From: Erysipelotrichaceae bacterium UBA3379
GTDB taxonomy: Bacteria; Bacillota_I; Bacilli_A; Erysipelotrichales; Coprobacillaceae
Assembly: GCA_002359025.1 (NCBI GenBank)
Contig: DEPZ01000013.1
Span: 1-24,413 of the forward strand
Length of the DNA stretch: 24,413 nucleotides
Direction: 5' to 3'
The notes beneath the pieces are model-generated. The model saw only the letters and a program-made list of their open reading frames with translations. It was not told the DNA's origin and did not search any database. Positions within the stretch are counted from its first letter, which is position 1. Each line of letters opens with the position of its first letter. This document shows positions 17,524 to 24,413 of the stretch, piece by piece. A program made the translations under genes and the position numbers.

Positions 17524-18876
17524 TTACATATTTTTTTCTTTATATTCTAGATATTCATCATATGTAGATAAACGATCTAGACAACCATTTTCAGTAAATT
17601 CAATGACTCTTGTCGCAATTGTTTGTACAAATTGGTGGTCATGAGAAGCAAATAAGATATTTTCTTTAAATCTTATTAAACCTTCATTTAATGCCTGAAT
17701 AGACTCTAGGTCTAAATGGTTTGTTGGTTCATCTAAAACTAACACATTGGCATTAGCCATCATCATTTTTGCCAGCATACATCTTACCTTTTCTCCTCCA
17801 GATAAGACATTCGCTTTCTTTAATGCTTCTTCTCCTGAGAAAAGAACTCTTCCTAGCCAACCTCTTAAATCTTGTTCATAAACATCATCATTTGTATATT
17901 GTCTTAACCAATCTACTAAAGATAAATCACAATCATCAAAATATTCGTTATTATCTTTAGGGAAGTATGAACGAGAAGTTGTCACACCCCATTGGAAAGT
18001 TCCTTGATAATCTGTGATTTCACCCATAATAATTTTAAAGAATGAAGTCACAGCAAGTTCATTTTCTGAAAGAAATGCAACTTTATCTTTAGGTGAAATA
18101 GAGAAAGATACATTATTTAAAATCTTTTCTCCATTCAATTCATATGTTAAACCTTCGACATTTAAAACAATATTTCCTACTTCTCTTTCAGGAGTAAATC
18201 CAATAAACGGATATCTTCTCATAGATGGTTTAATATCCACCATCTCTAAGTTATCTAATAATTTCTTTCTTGATGTTGCTTGTTTTGCTTTAGAAGCATT
18301 TGCACTGAATCGTGCAATGAATTCCTCTAATTCTTTTTTCTTAGCTTCTGCTTTTTTATTGATTTCTTTGGCTTGTTTTAACATCATTTGAGAGTATTCA
18401 TACCAGAAATCATAGTTTCCTACATATAATTGAATCTTACTATAATCAATATCAGCAATATGTGTACACACTTTATTTAAGAAGTGTCTATCATGTGAAA
18501 CTACAATAACTGTATTTGGGAAATTCAATAAGAAGTTCTCTAACCATGTAATACTCTTTAAATCTAAATGGTTTGTCGGTTCGTCTAGTAATAAGATATC
18601 TGGATTTCCAAATAAAGCTTGTGCTAATAAAACCTTTACTTTTTGTTGGTCACCTAATTCTTTCATCAATAAATGATGAAACTCAGTTGTCACACCTAAA
18701 CCATTTAATAAAATTTCAGCATCAGATTCAGCATTCCATCCATCCATTTCCATGAATTCACCTTCAAGGTCAGCTAACTCTAATCCATCTTCATCATTAA
18801 AATCAGGTTTACTATATAATTCTTCTTTTCTTACCATGATTTCATACAATCTTTTATTTCCGTAATGAAAATATAT
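17524..18876 (-). CDS. ykpA: ABC-F ATPase, 3' exon (YkpA-like)
   Basis: Second part of a gene split by a group I intron. It carries the rest of the first ABC domain (LLLDEPTNHLDL Walker B; degenerate signature LGDQQKVKV), the arm/linker helices, and the second domain with LSGGEKVRC and VLDEPTNHLDLES. The second Walker A (SENELAVTS) is degenerate, as I recall for YkpA-type proteins. Homology with B. subtilis YkpA begins at NKRLYEIM, corresponding to GHKRLYEV. Six extra codons (IYFHYG) precede it if the boundary is at 18877. An ATG overlaps that boundary but lacks a good ribosome site. Exons together give about 532-538 residues, against about 540 for YkpA. ABC-F proteins act on the ribosome. 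Confidence 0.88.
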   Translation of the reverse strand: MYFHYGNKRLYEIMVRKEELYSKPDFNDEDGLELADLEGEFMEMDGWNAESDAEILLNGLGVTTEFHHLLMKELGDQQKVKVLLAQALFGNPDILLLDEPTNHLDLKSITWLENFLLNFPNTVIVVSHDRHFLNKVCTHIADIDYSKIQLYVGNYDFWYEYSQMMLKQAKEINKKAEAKKKELEEFIARFSANASKAKQATSRKKLLDNLEMVDIKPSMRRYPFIGFTPEREVGNIVLNVEGLTYELNGEKILNNVSFSISPKDKVAFLSENELAVTSFFKIIMGEITDYQGTFQWGVTTSRSYFPKDNNEYFDDCDLSLVDWLRQYTNDDVYEQDLRGWLGRVLFSGEEALKKANVLSGGEKVRCMLAKMMMANANVLVLDEPTNHLDLESIQALNEGLIRFKENILFASHDHQFVQTIATRVIEFTENGCLDRLSTYDEYLEYKEKNM

Positions 18877-19312
18877 CATTTCTCATATATTTTCTATATT
18901 CACATTGAAGCGCAACTTTCAATGCAGTCTTGCCTGTTTGGGTAGACCTCTTATACTTTCATATAAGCGTAGACTATATCTTCTTCTCATTTTACGAGAA
19001 GCCACATTTTTCTTCCGCCATTGGCTTGCGGTTTTACTCTCCCTCAAGGAGATAGTCGTTGAACGTTTTCCTTATCTTTCGACTTAGGAATTTCGCTGCT
19101 AAACACCCATTGTCTTAGCACTTAGGACTGCAACCTATACAGCTTTTTTTCACCTTATGCCATCTCTTTTGTTTTTTCTACTTTCGTACCTTAACACTTG
19201 CAGTTTCCTGCTTTGCTTTGGTCAAAGAGCTTTAGGGATTCAAAGCAATTAACGTGGAGTCTGCACCAATCACTTGATACAGAGGGCTGATTGTTTATAT
19301 AACAATGTTCTT
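18877..19312 (-). ncRNA. Group I intron (IA2-like), ORF-less, inside ABC-F gene
   Basis: Minus-strand elements: P1 pairs exon GGGU (19316-19313) with internal guide GCCC (19287-19284), giving the expected U-G wobble at the 5' splice site, plus a P1 extension AUUGUU/AACAAU. A GCAG-GAAA-CUGC tetraloop hairpin lies in the P5 area. Q-like AAUUCCUAAGUC is near 19094-19081. R GUUCAACGACUAUC is at 19064-19051 and S AAGAUAUAGUC at 18982-18972, pairing as P7 (GACUAU/AUAGUC). P7.1 is UCUCC/GGAGA, P7.2 CCGC/GCGG, P8 CUUCUC/GAGAAG, then three P9-type hairpins (CUUAUA/UAUAAG, GUCU/AGAC, CAUUGAA/UUCAAUG). Q and S closely match the Tetrahymena intron. No homing endonuclease or transposase ORF. The 5' end is well supported; the 3' end is one of a few options. 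Confidence 0.9.
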
Positions 19313-19576
19313 ACCCATCATGACTGTTTTTAAAACTTCTTGATCATCATAAGCAAAGTGATCTTGTTTTAATACAGAAAGTCTTTGACCTGGTGTTATA
19401 ACAACTTCACCTTTATTAGGTTCAATTTCACCAGATAATATTTTTAAAAATGTTGATTTACCAGCTCCATTTGCTCCAATAATTCCATAACAGTTTCCTT
19501 CAGTAAACTGTATAGAAACATTCTCAAATAAAGCTCTATCACCATATCTTAGAGATACGTTTTGTGTTGATATCAT
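19313..19576 (-). CDS. ykpA: ABC-F ATPase, 5' exon (YkpA-like)
   Basis: First 88 codons of the ABC-F protein. MISTQNVSLRYGDRALFENV, Walker A GANGAGKST (33-41) and the Q-loop region VLKQDHF (68-74) match YkpA nearly residue for residue. Homology stops at VMMG (85-88), exactly where the intron's P1 pairing places the 5' splice site. Unspliced, the frame adds five codons (KNIVI) and stops at 19295, giving a truncated protein without Walker B or signature. The ATG has no direct Shine-Dalgarno; see the leader feature. Splicing would restore a full two-domain ABC-F. Confidence 0.92.
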
Positions 19577-19613
19577 TTGATCATTATACTGTCATAAAGA
19601 CAGATTCTCCTTT
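19573..19613 (-). promoter_or_regulatory. ABC-F leader with two chained micro-ORFs and hairpin
   Basis: AAAGGAG (19613-19607) is followed by hairpin CUGUC/GACAG (19604-19589). ATG ACA GTA TAA (19595-19584) starts in its loop. Its stop shares a base with ATG ATC AAA TGA (19584-19573), whose stop overlaps the ABC-F ATG as ATGA. The real start therefore has no nearby ribosome site. Either ribosomes pass by termination-reinitiation, or the hairpin brings the Shine-Dalgarno closer. The arrangement is seen; the function is inferred. Confidence 0.5.
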
Positions 19614-19637
19614 CTTTAATTTTACAAAGTCCATTCT

Positions 19638-19665
19638 ATTATACATGAATAAATATATTTTTCAA
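19638..19665 (-). promoter_or_regulatory. Promoter of the ABC-F gene
   Basis: TTGAAA (19665-19660) and TATAAT (19643-19638) with a 16-base spacer, about 60 bases before the ABC-F start. It would give a leader of about 55 nucleotides containing the micro-ORFs. Confidence 0.7.
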
Positions 19666-19695
19666 CTCAAATTCCTTTGATATAAACCACAAAAA

Positions 19696-21090
19696 TTAAT
19701 TTTGTACTGTATGATGAAAAGTCGGTGAATCATCTTCTATAATCTTAAACTCATATCCCTCTTTTTTTAAATATTCTATAATCGAAGGAAGTGCTTTCAT
19801 CGTATTTTCACAATGTGCGCTATCATGCATCAAGAACATAATATCTTCATATCCTTGAATTTCTTCCATCGCCTTGCTTTTCAATCCATCTATAGTCTTA
19901 ATTCCTTCACCATCTCCATTAATAGATGTCCAGTCATAATATTGATACCCTAAATCTATAACTTTACGTGTTAATCTTTTCATAATCCCCTGATTATATT
20001 TTTTTGATACCAAATTACTTGATCCCCCTGGAAATCTTAATATATGAGAATATTGACCCGTTTGTTTATACACTACTTCTTTGATTTGATTTAAATCTTT
20101 AATATATTGGCTTAAAGAACTATAAATATATTCATAATCATGACTATATGTGTGTAATCCAATAGCATGTCCTTTTTGATAGGCTTCTTTGATATAGTGG
20201 TAATCTTTAGGAGATGTTCCTGTTACAAAGAATGTGGCTTTGATTTCATATTGATCTAATATTTTTAATAGCTCTTTGGTATTTGATGATGGTCCATCAT
20301 CAAATGTTAAATAACATGTCTTGATTCCATCTTTCTTTGCATCTCTATTGGCATATTGGCTTAAAACTTCAATATGTCTTTTATATACTTGTTGATTATG
20401 ACTTCGATCTTTTACAATATATTCAATTTCATATTCACCTATTTTTCTTATATTCAAAGAAGAATCATCAATAATATATTCTGGATTTTTATCATGATCA
20501 TCTTCAATAGTTACTCCTTTTTTTAAATCTACTTTATCCCCTATTAAAATAGTCATATCATCTATTCCATAGAGAGTAGGTGGAGTTGTATCTTTTTCTT
20601 CTACAAGAATATGAGTGGTTTTTTTAGTACTATTTCCATAACTATCTTCTACTATAATTTGTACTGTATAGGTTTTTAATTGATCAAATACATAATCTTC
20701 TGCAAAATAGACTTGTGTTTTTGAATCATCTTTGACATTTGATACCAATTCCTCTGGATTCATTGTTTCATTTAAAAGTATTTTTCCTTTTTTTACATCA
20801 AATTCTGGTGCTATAATATCATCTACAAATACAGTAAGATAGAAAGATTTTTGTTGATAGATATATTCTATTTTGTATTGTCCTAGTTTTGATATATTCA
20901 CATGATTTTTAATTTGGATATCTTTGATATCCATCTTTTGCACATGATCTATATACTCATAAGGGTCTATAGATTCATACAAACCAATATGAACAGCATC
21001 TTGTATAAAGATAATACGTGGTTGTTTGATATAAAAATATACAAAGCCCAAAACACTACATGTTATTAAAATAAAAAAGACCTTTTTCAT
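19696..21090 (-). CDS. Membrane-anchored polysaccharide deacetylase with Ig-like domains
   Basis: 464 residues. An N-terminal membrane segment (about 3-20) is followed by Ig-like repeats: two less clear ones, then a DUF5011-like one from DTTPPTLYGI to YIVKDRSHN (about 167-232). The C-terminal NodB domain has TFDDGPS (about 262-268), metal-binding HTYSH (about 313-317), RFPGGSSN and LMHD. It probably removes acetyl groups from peptidoglycan or another wall glycan outside the membrane. ATG 21090 is preferred (GGTGATACAT just before) over a TTG 12 bases upstream. It follows murE by 34 bases, so a wall role fits. Substrate not provable from sequence. Confidence 0.9.
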   Translation of the reverse strand: MKKVFFILITCSVLGFVYFYIKQPRIIFIQDAVHIGLYESIDPYEYIDHVQKMDIKDIQIKNHVNISKLGQYKIEYIYQQKSFYLTVFVDDIIAPEFDVKKGKILLNETMNPEELVSNVKDDSKTQVYFAEDYVFDQLKTYTVQIIVEDSYGNSTKKTTHILVEEKDTTPPTLYGIDDMTILIGDKVDLKKGVTIEDDHDKNPEYIIDDSSLNIRKIGEYEIEYIVKDRSHNQQVYKRHIEVLSQYANRDAKKDGIKTCYLTFDDGPSSNTKELLKILDQYEIKATFFVTGTSPKDYHYIKEAYQKGHAIGLHTYSHDYEYIYSSLSQYIKDLNQIKEVVYKQTGQYSHILRFPGGSSNLVSKKYNQGIMKRLTRKVIDLGYQYYDWTSINGDGEGIKTIDGLKSKAMEEIQGYEDIMFLMHDSAHCENTMKALPSIIEYLKKEGYEFKIIEDDSPTFHHTVQN

Positions 21091-21124
21091 ATGTATCACC
21101 AAGATATCATATGAAAATATGGTC

Positions 21125-22582
21125 TTATTTATGATAGAAATATTCTTCTATAATTTGTTTTTCACTAAATGGCAAAGGCTCTCTATCCATTATCTGATAG
21201 TCTTCATGTCCTTTTCCTAAACACAAAATAACATCCCCTGTTGATGCAATACTTAAAGCATGATGAATTGCTTCTTTTCGATCAGGAATAATCACATATT
21301 CACCCTCTGCTTTATTGATACCTTGTACAATATCTTGACAAATTTTATCGACACTTTCGCCACGAGGATTATCAGCTGTTAATATAGAATATGCCCCATA
21401 TTTAGCAACAATCTCACCAACATCATATCGACGTTTTACATCTCTTTTTCCTCCTGCACCATATACACAAAGAATACGATGAGGATGATATTGTTTGATT
21501 GTTTTAAGAATACTTTCAAATGATAATGCATTATGTGCATAATCAATAATAACTGTATAATCAGTAGGTGTATTGACGATTTCTACACGTCCTTTGACTC
21601 TGACTTTTAATAATGCATCTTGTATATATTCTTGATCAATGCGTAATAAATGACAAATCATAATCGCTACTAATGAATTATAAACACTAAATTCACCAGG
21701 TATATCAGCTGTAAAGTGCCCGTTCAATAAACCTTGTGTATCAAATGAAACACCTAATGAACCATTGTTTTTAGAAAGCTCTATATGACTTGCTTGCAAA
21801 TCACTAGATTCATTTATAGAATAAGTTAAAATCTGACATTTTGCATTGTCTATCATATCTTTATAATGTTTATCATCTTTATTAAAAATACCGACTTTAC
21901 ACATTTGGAATAACTGTTTTTTACAGCTCATATAATGTTCAAATGAATGATGCTCATGTTCTCCTATATGATCGGGAGAAAGGTTTGTAAAAACACCATA
22001 ATCAAAATCAATACCAACAACACGATGTAGCATCAAGCCTTGTGATGACACTTCCATAACACAGTATTGACAACCACTTTCTACCATTTCATGCATAAGC
22101 TTTTGGAGTTCAAAAGATTCAGGTGTTGTATTCTTTGTCTTTTTAAATACACCATTCACAATAGAACCTATTGTTCCAATAATACCAACTTTTTGATTTG
22201 CTTTTTCCAATATAGATTCCATCATATAAGAAGTTGTTGTTTTCCCTTTTGTTCCAGTAATCCCTATAACTGTCATCTTACGACTAGGATGATCAAAATA
22301 TGCGCAAGATAATAAAGCCAAAGCCATTCTTGCATCTTGAACTTGAATATATGTGATACCAGGAACATAGTCTACACTATGTTCTACAACTATAGTCTTA
22401 GCACCACTTTCTATCACTTGATCTATAAAATCATGTCCATCTACTTTTGCTCCTGGGATACAAACAAACAAACTTTCATCAATAACAGTTCTAGAATCAT
22501 AGTCTATTTGACTAACATTTGTATCCAATGTTCCTTGTAAGAGTGTATAATCTATTTCTTCTAATAGTTTTTCTAATTTCAT
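21125..22582 (-). CDS. murE: UDP-MurNAc-tripeptide synthetase
   Basis: Adds the third amino acid to UDP-MurNAc-L-Ala-D-Glu in the cytosol. 485 residues: substrate domain with DSRTV (about 29-33), ATP loop GTKGKTT (about 110-116), TTPES (about 152-156), a Lys pair in YMSCKKQLF (about 217-225; one is the expected carbamylated Lys), DYAHN (about 347-351), and DNPRGES (about 404-410). DNPR is the motif of meso-diaminopimelate-adding enzymes; lysine-adding enzymes differ there. ATG 22582 is chosen with GGTGATAAAT in front; a TTG 12 bases upstream is less likely. It lies between a membrane protein gene and the deacetylase, not in a usual dcw cluster. Confidence 0.95.
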   Translation of the reverse strand: MKLEKLLEEIDYTLLQGTLDTNVSQIDYDSRTVIDESLFVCIPGAKVDGHDFIDQVIESGAKTIVVEHSVDYVPGITYIQVQDARMALALLSCAYFDHPSRKMTVIGITGTKGKTTTSYMMESILEKANQKVGIIGTIGSIVNGVFKKTKNTTPESFELQKLMHEMVESGCQYCVMEVSSQGLMLHRVVGIDFDYGVFTNLSPDHIGEHEHHSFEHYMSCKKQLFQMCKVGIFNKDDKHYKDMIDNAKCQILTYSINESSDLQASHIELSKNNGSLGVSFDTQGLLNGHFTADIPGEFSVYNSLVAIMICHLLRIDQEYIQDALLKVRVKGRVEIVNTPTDYTVIIDYAHNALSFESILKTIKQYHPHRILCVYGAGGKRDVKRRYDVGEIVAKYGAYSILTADNPRGESVDKICQDIVQGINKAEGEYVIIPDRKEAIHHALSIASTGDVILCLGKGHEDYQIMDREPLPFSEKQIIEEYFYHK

Positions 22583-22616
22583 ATTTATCACCAATTTCTA
22601 TTATATCTATTTTATT

Positions 22617-23609
22617 TTATAAATGCATCAGTTTCATGTCACCATTTTTCATATATTTTAGCTTTTTCATGGCACGTATGATTGCTAAGGATAAAAATGC
22701 AGGAATAATGACACTTATTATCAGTAAAATCCATGATGTCGCATGTGGCATGAGTCTTAATAAACCTACAGGACCTAGTGTGAGTATCTCTGTTGAAACA
22801 TGAACTTGTAAATGCATAATACTTACACATAATCCTGATATAAAACTTATCAGTATAGGAGGGATAAATAAGATGGGTTTTCGTATAAGATTAACCAACT
22901 GCAACATTCCTGTTGCTATAGCGATCATAAAAACATCTATAATTGAATTATCTTCTATTGACATAACTGCAAGTACAACCATAAAAGTTATACATCCAGC
23001 CATAATTGCTGCATTGATTGTTCCTCCAACATCCAATAACGCGACAATAGCTATCGCACTGATTGGTGTTATACTTAAAATTCCTATAAGCATTGATATC
23101 AATAGACAAGCAATTATTGGATTCATATAAGAAATACTTTGTACAAAGCCACTAATCCATAATATGAATTGATTCATATAAGGATGTATCAATTGGTATA
23201 ATATCATGGCAATGATATAAATAAGAAAAGGACATATGAAATGACAAGAGAAATTATCTTGAATCATTTTTCCAATGATGATAGAAATCACAACCACAAT
23301 ATAACATGTTATAAAATCTGGATTATGCAAACTTATATGTCCCTGTGTTATTTCCAAACTCCCAGAACCTATTGTTCCTGCAATCACAGAAGAGACCAAT
23401 GTCAAAGATGTTGCTTTTAATGCATAAGCCACAGCAACACCTATCGCAGGACCAACAAGCGCTTTATCAAGAATACCTAATGAGATAAAAGGTTGTATAT
23501 TAAATATAAGGCCAAATTGTTCAAAAAGCATTCCTATCATATAACTTATAAAGACTCCATAACTAAATCCTTGTAAAGTAAGTAGGAATAAATTATTTTT
23601 TCTTTTCAT
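22617..23609 (-). CDS. PfoR / PTS_EIIC_2-like membrane protein
   Basis: 330 residues with about nine or ten membrane spans, rich in Gly and Ile. GPAIGVAVAYAL (about 53-64), the GTIGSGSLEI loop (about 79-88), PISAIAIV and GGTINAAIMAG (about 190-205), and LGPVGLLRLMP (about 284-294) look like the PTS EIIC-like family that includes C. perfringens PfoR ('putative toxin regulator'). No EIIA or EIIB domain is present, so transport by phosphorylation is unproven. The ATG shares one base with the upstream stop (TAATG) after GAGGAG, so it is coupled to the CmpB-like gene. Family call from memory, moderately sure. Confidence 0.75.
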   Translation of the reverse strand: MKRKNNLFLLTLQGFSYGVFISYMIGMLFEQFGLIFNIQPFISLGILDKALVGPAIGVAVAYALKATSLTLVSSVIAGTIGSGSLEITQGHISLHNPDFITCYIVVVISIIIGKMIQDNFSCHFICPFLIYIIAMILYQLIHPYMNQFILWISGFVQSISYMNPIIACLLISMLIGILSITPISAIAIVALLDVGGTINAAIMAGCITFMVVLAVMSIEDNSIIDVFMIAIATGMLQLVNLIRKPILFIPPILISFISGLCVSIMHLQVHVSTEILTLGPVGLLRLMPHATSWILLIISVIIPAFLSLAIIRAMKKLKYMKNGDMKLMHL

Positions 23610-24340
23610 TACTTCTCCTCTTTATCTTTGTTAACTAATTGTGGGAAAGCTTTAATAATACGTTTGTCGAAATATTTTTTATCTTGTAATGCTTGCTTAT
23701 AGATTTTTTTATCTGTCTTTTTTATTAATAATAACAACTCATAAATATTGTGTTTATTTTGTTCAAACTCATCAAATGTCTTTTGAGCAAATTCTTCTAC
23801 ATCCTTTATAAATTCATCTAACCTATCATCTAGATGAGTCAATGTGACAACAGTATATGCAAAATCAATCACGAGAATCGTTGTTAATGACGTAGCAACA
23901 ACAATTAAGAAAGTTGATTGATAACGTAAAAGTTTTTCTAATAAATACGGTTGTACATATTTCACAGCGACAACACTAAATAACCCAAATATCAAAAATC
24001 CTTCTAAACACACTCTTCCATTCACATGAAAAGCTTTATCACTATAATCCCACCATCTTCTATGATACATCTTTTCCATAACATATGATGTTATATATTC
24101 TATTACGCAAGCAACAAATGCTCCCTCAAAAAAGATAGATATGTATCTTTCTTGCGGTGAAAAAAGCAGAGATACTACAATAGCTCCAACTCCATAGATT
24201 GGAACGATAGGTCCTATTAAAAAACCACTATTCTTTATTTTATGTCTTGTGATTATCGGACAAACAAACGATTCCCATATCCAACCTACAAATCCATAGA
24301 TATAAAACGTTAAAATCCACGCACTTACATACTTTTCCAT
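23609..24340 (-). CDS. CmpB-family (putative ABC transporter permease type IV) membrane protein
   Basis: 243 residues with about five or six membrane spans in the first 180, then a charged cytosolic tail with a probable coiled coil (about 180-243). Family-typical motifs are YGFVGWIWES (about 15-24), GFLIGPIVPIYGVGA (about 39-53), MEKMYHRRWWDYS (about 88-100) and NGRVCLEG (about 106-113). Such proteins are labelled permeases, but no ATPase partner is known to me and none is nearby. GGAGGG is 4 bases before the ATG. First gene of the cluster with the PfoR-like gene, murE and the deacetylase. No clear promoter lies between it and the tRNA terminator. Confidence 0.85.
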   Translation of the reverse strand: MEKYVSAWILTFYIYGFVGWIWESFVCPIITRHKIKNSGFLIGPIVPIYGVGAIVVSLLFSPQERYISIFFEGAFVACVIEYITSYVMEKMYHRRWWDYSDKAFHVNGRVCLEGFLIFGLFSVVAVKYVQPYLLEKLLRYQSTFLIVVATSLTTILVIDFAYTVVTLTHLDDRLDEFIKDVEEFAQKTFDEFEQNKHNIYELLLLIKKTDKKIYKQALQDKKYFDKRIIKAFPQLVNKDKEEK

Positions 24341-24356
24341 ATTCCCTCCAAAAATA

Positions 24357-24380
24357 TAAAAAACGTTACCGAAGTAACGT
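24357..24380 (-). terminator. Intrinsic terminator after tRNA gene
   Basis: Minus-strand stem ACGTTAC / GTAACGT with a stable UUCG tetraloop, then a run of U. It lies 12 bases after the tRNA CCA end and 17 bases before the CmpB-like ATG. It should end a tRNA transcript coming from beyond the window. Confidence 0.9.
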
Positions 24381-24392
24381 CTGTTTTTTCAT

Positions 24393-24413
24393 TGGTGGAG
24401 CTTAGCGGGATCG
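24393..24413 (-). tRNA. 3' end of a tRNA gene (truncated by window edge)
   Basis: The minus strand reads CGATC (end of a TTCGATC T-loop), CCGCT (T-stem), AAGCTCC (acceptor), A (discriminator) and encoded CCA. The acceptor 5' strand would be GGAGCTT, compatible with tRNA-Val among others; the isotype cannot be read without the anticodon. A terminator follows at once, so this is probably the last tRNA of a unit. Confidence 0.78.

Noticed and set aside
18014..18391. 125-codon plus-strand frame
   Set aside because: Antisense shadow of the well-conserved ABC-F 3' exon; no ribosome site or family match.
18905..19087. 60-codon plus-strand frame inside the intron
   Set aside because: It is antisense to the P7-P9 core of the ribozyme, which explains the sequence; no homing-endonuclease motif.
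18877..19312. IS element or transposase remnant as the cause of the ABC-F interruption
   Set aside because: No transposase frame, no terminal inverted repeats and no target duplication; group I intron elements account for the insert. A non-autonomous IStron remains open and is listed as a finding.
19584..19590. TATAAT-like promoter just before the ABC-F start
   Set aside because: It would start transcription at or after the start codon and has no -35; the TTGAAA-16-TATAAT upstream is a better promoter.
19679..19697. Weak A/T inverted repeat after the deacetylase stop as terminator
   Set aside because: Only A-U pairs plus one G-C and no U run following; too weak to call.
1..24413. CRISPR array, prophage or integrative element
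   Set aside because: No regularly spaced repeats, integrase, phage genes or attachment-like duplications found on reading through the window.

Overview
The window is low-GC, gene-dense bacterial DNA. Strong AGGAGG-type ribosome binding sites, AT-rich codon use, UGA used as a stop (for example the DUF421 gene ending at 17505), a long single-chain PurL and a YkpA-type ABC-F protein all point to a Bacillota (Firmicutes) chromosome. An Erysipelotrichia- or Clostridia-like gut bacterium is my best guess, not proven. MurE carries the DNPR motif associated with meso-diaminopimelate peptidoglycan.

Region 1 (1-12800, all minus strand) is a purine operon transcribed right to left: fhs, purE, purC, purM, purN, purH, purD, purL, purB. 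Gaps are under about 20 bases, with overlaps at purM/purN and purN/purH. It has a clear promoter (TTGAAA-17-TATTAT), a ZTP (pfl-motif) riboswitch with a 5-bp pseudoknot and an overlapping intrinsic terminator, and a strong terminator after purB. The operon covers most steps from phosphoribosylamine to IMP, plus PurB. fhs makes 10-formyl-THF, the cofactor of PurN and PurH. purF and purK are not in the window.

Region 2 (12955-15319, plus strand) is a tight four-gene cluster: two hydrophobic proteins, an ABC ATPase and a small membrane protein. It looks like a small ABC-2-type exporter or immunity-type system whose substrate I cannot name. Region 3 (15294-17520) holds an alpha/beta hydrolase (minus, tail-overlapping region 2), a flavin reductase-like protein and a DUF421/YetF membrane protein, closed by a bidirectional terminator.

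Region 4 (17524-19576, minus) is the most unusual part. A ykpA-like ABC-F ATPase gene is cut at codon 88/89 by a roughly 436-nt ORF-less group I intron. The intron has recognisable P1, P7, P8 and P9 elements and IA2-like P7.1/P7.2 hairpins. It resembles the ribozyme half of clostridial IStrons but has no transposase. The leader of the gene has a chain of two three-codon ORFs and a hairpin between the Shine-Dalgarno sequence and the start codon.

Region 5 (19696-24340, minus) is a four-gene envelope cluster: a CmpB-family membrane protein, a PfoR/PTS_EIIC_2-like membrane protein, MurE and a membrane-anchored polysaccharide deacetylase with Ig-like domains. The window ends inside the 3' end of a minus-strand tRNA gene followed by its terminator.
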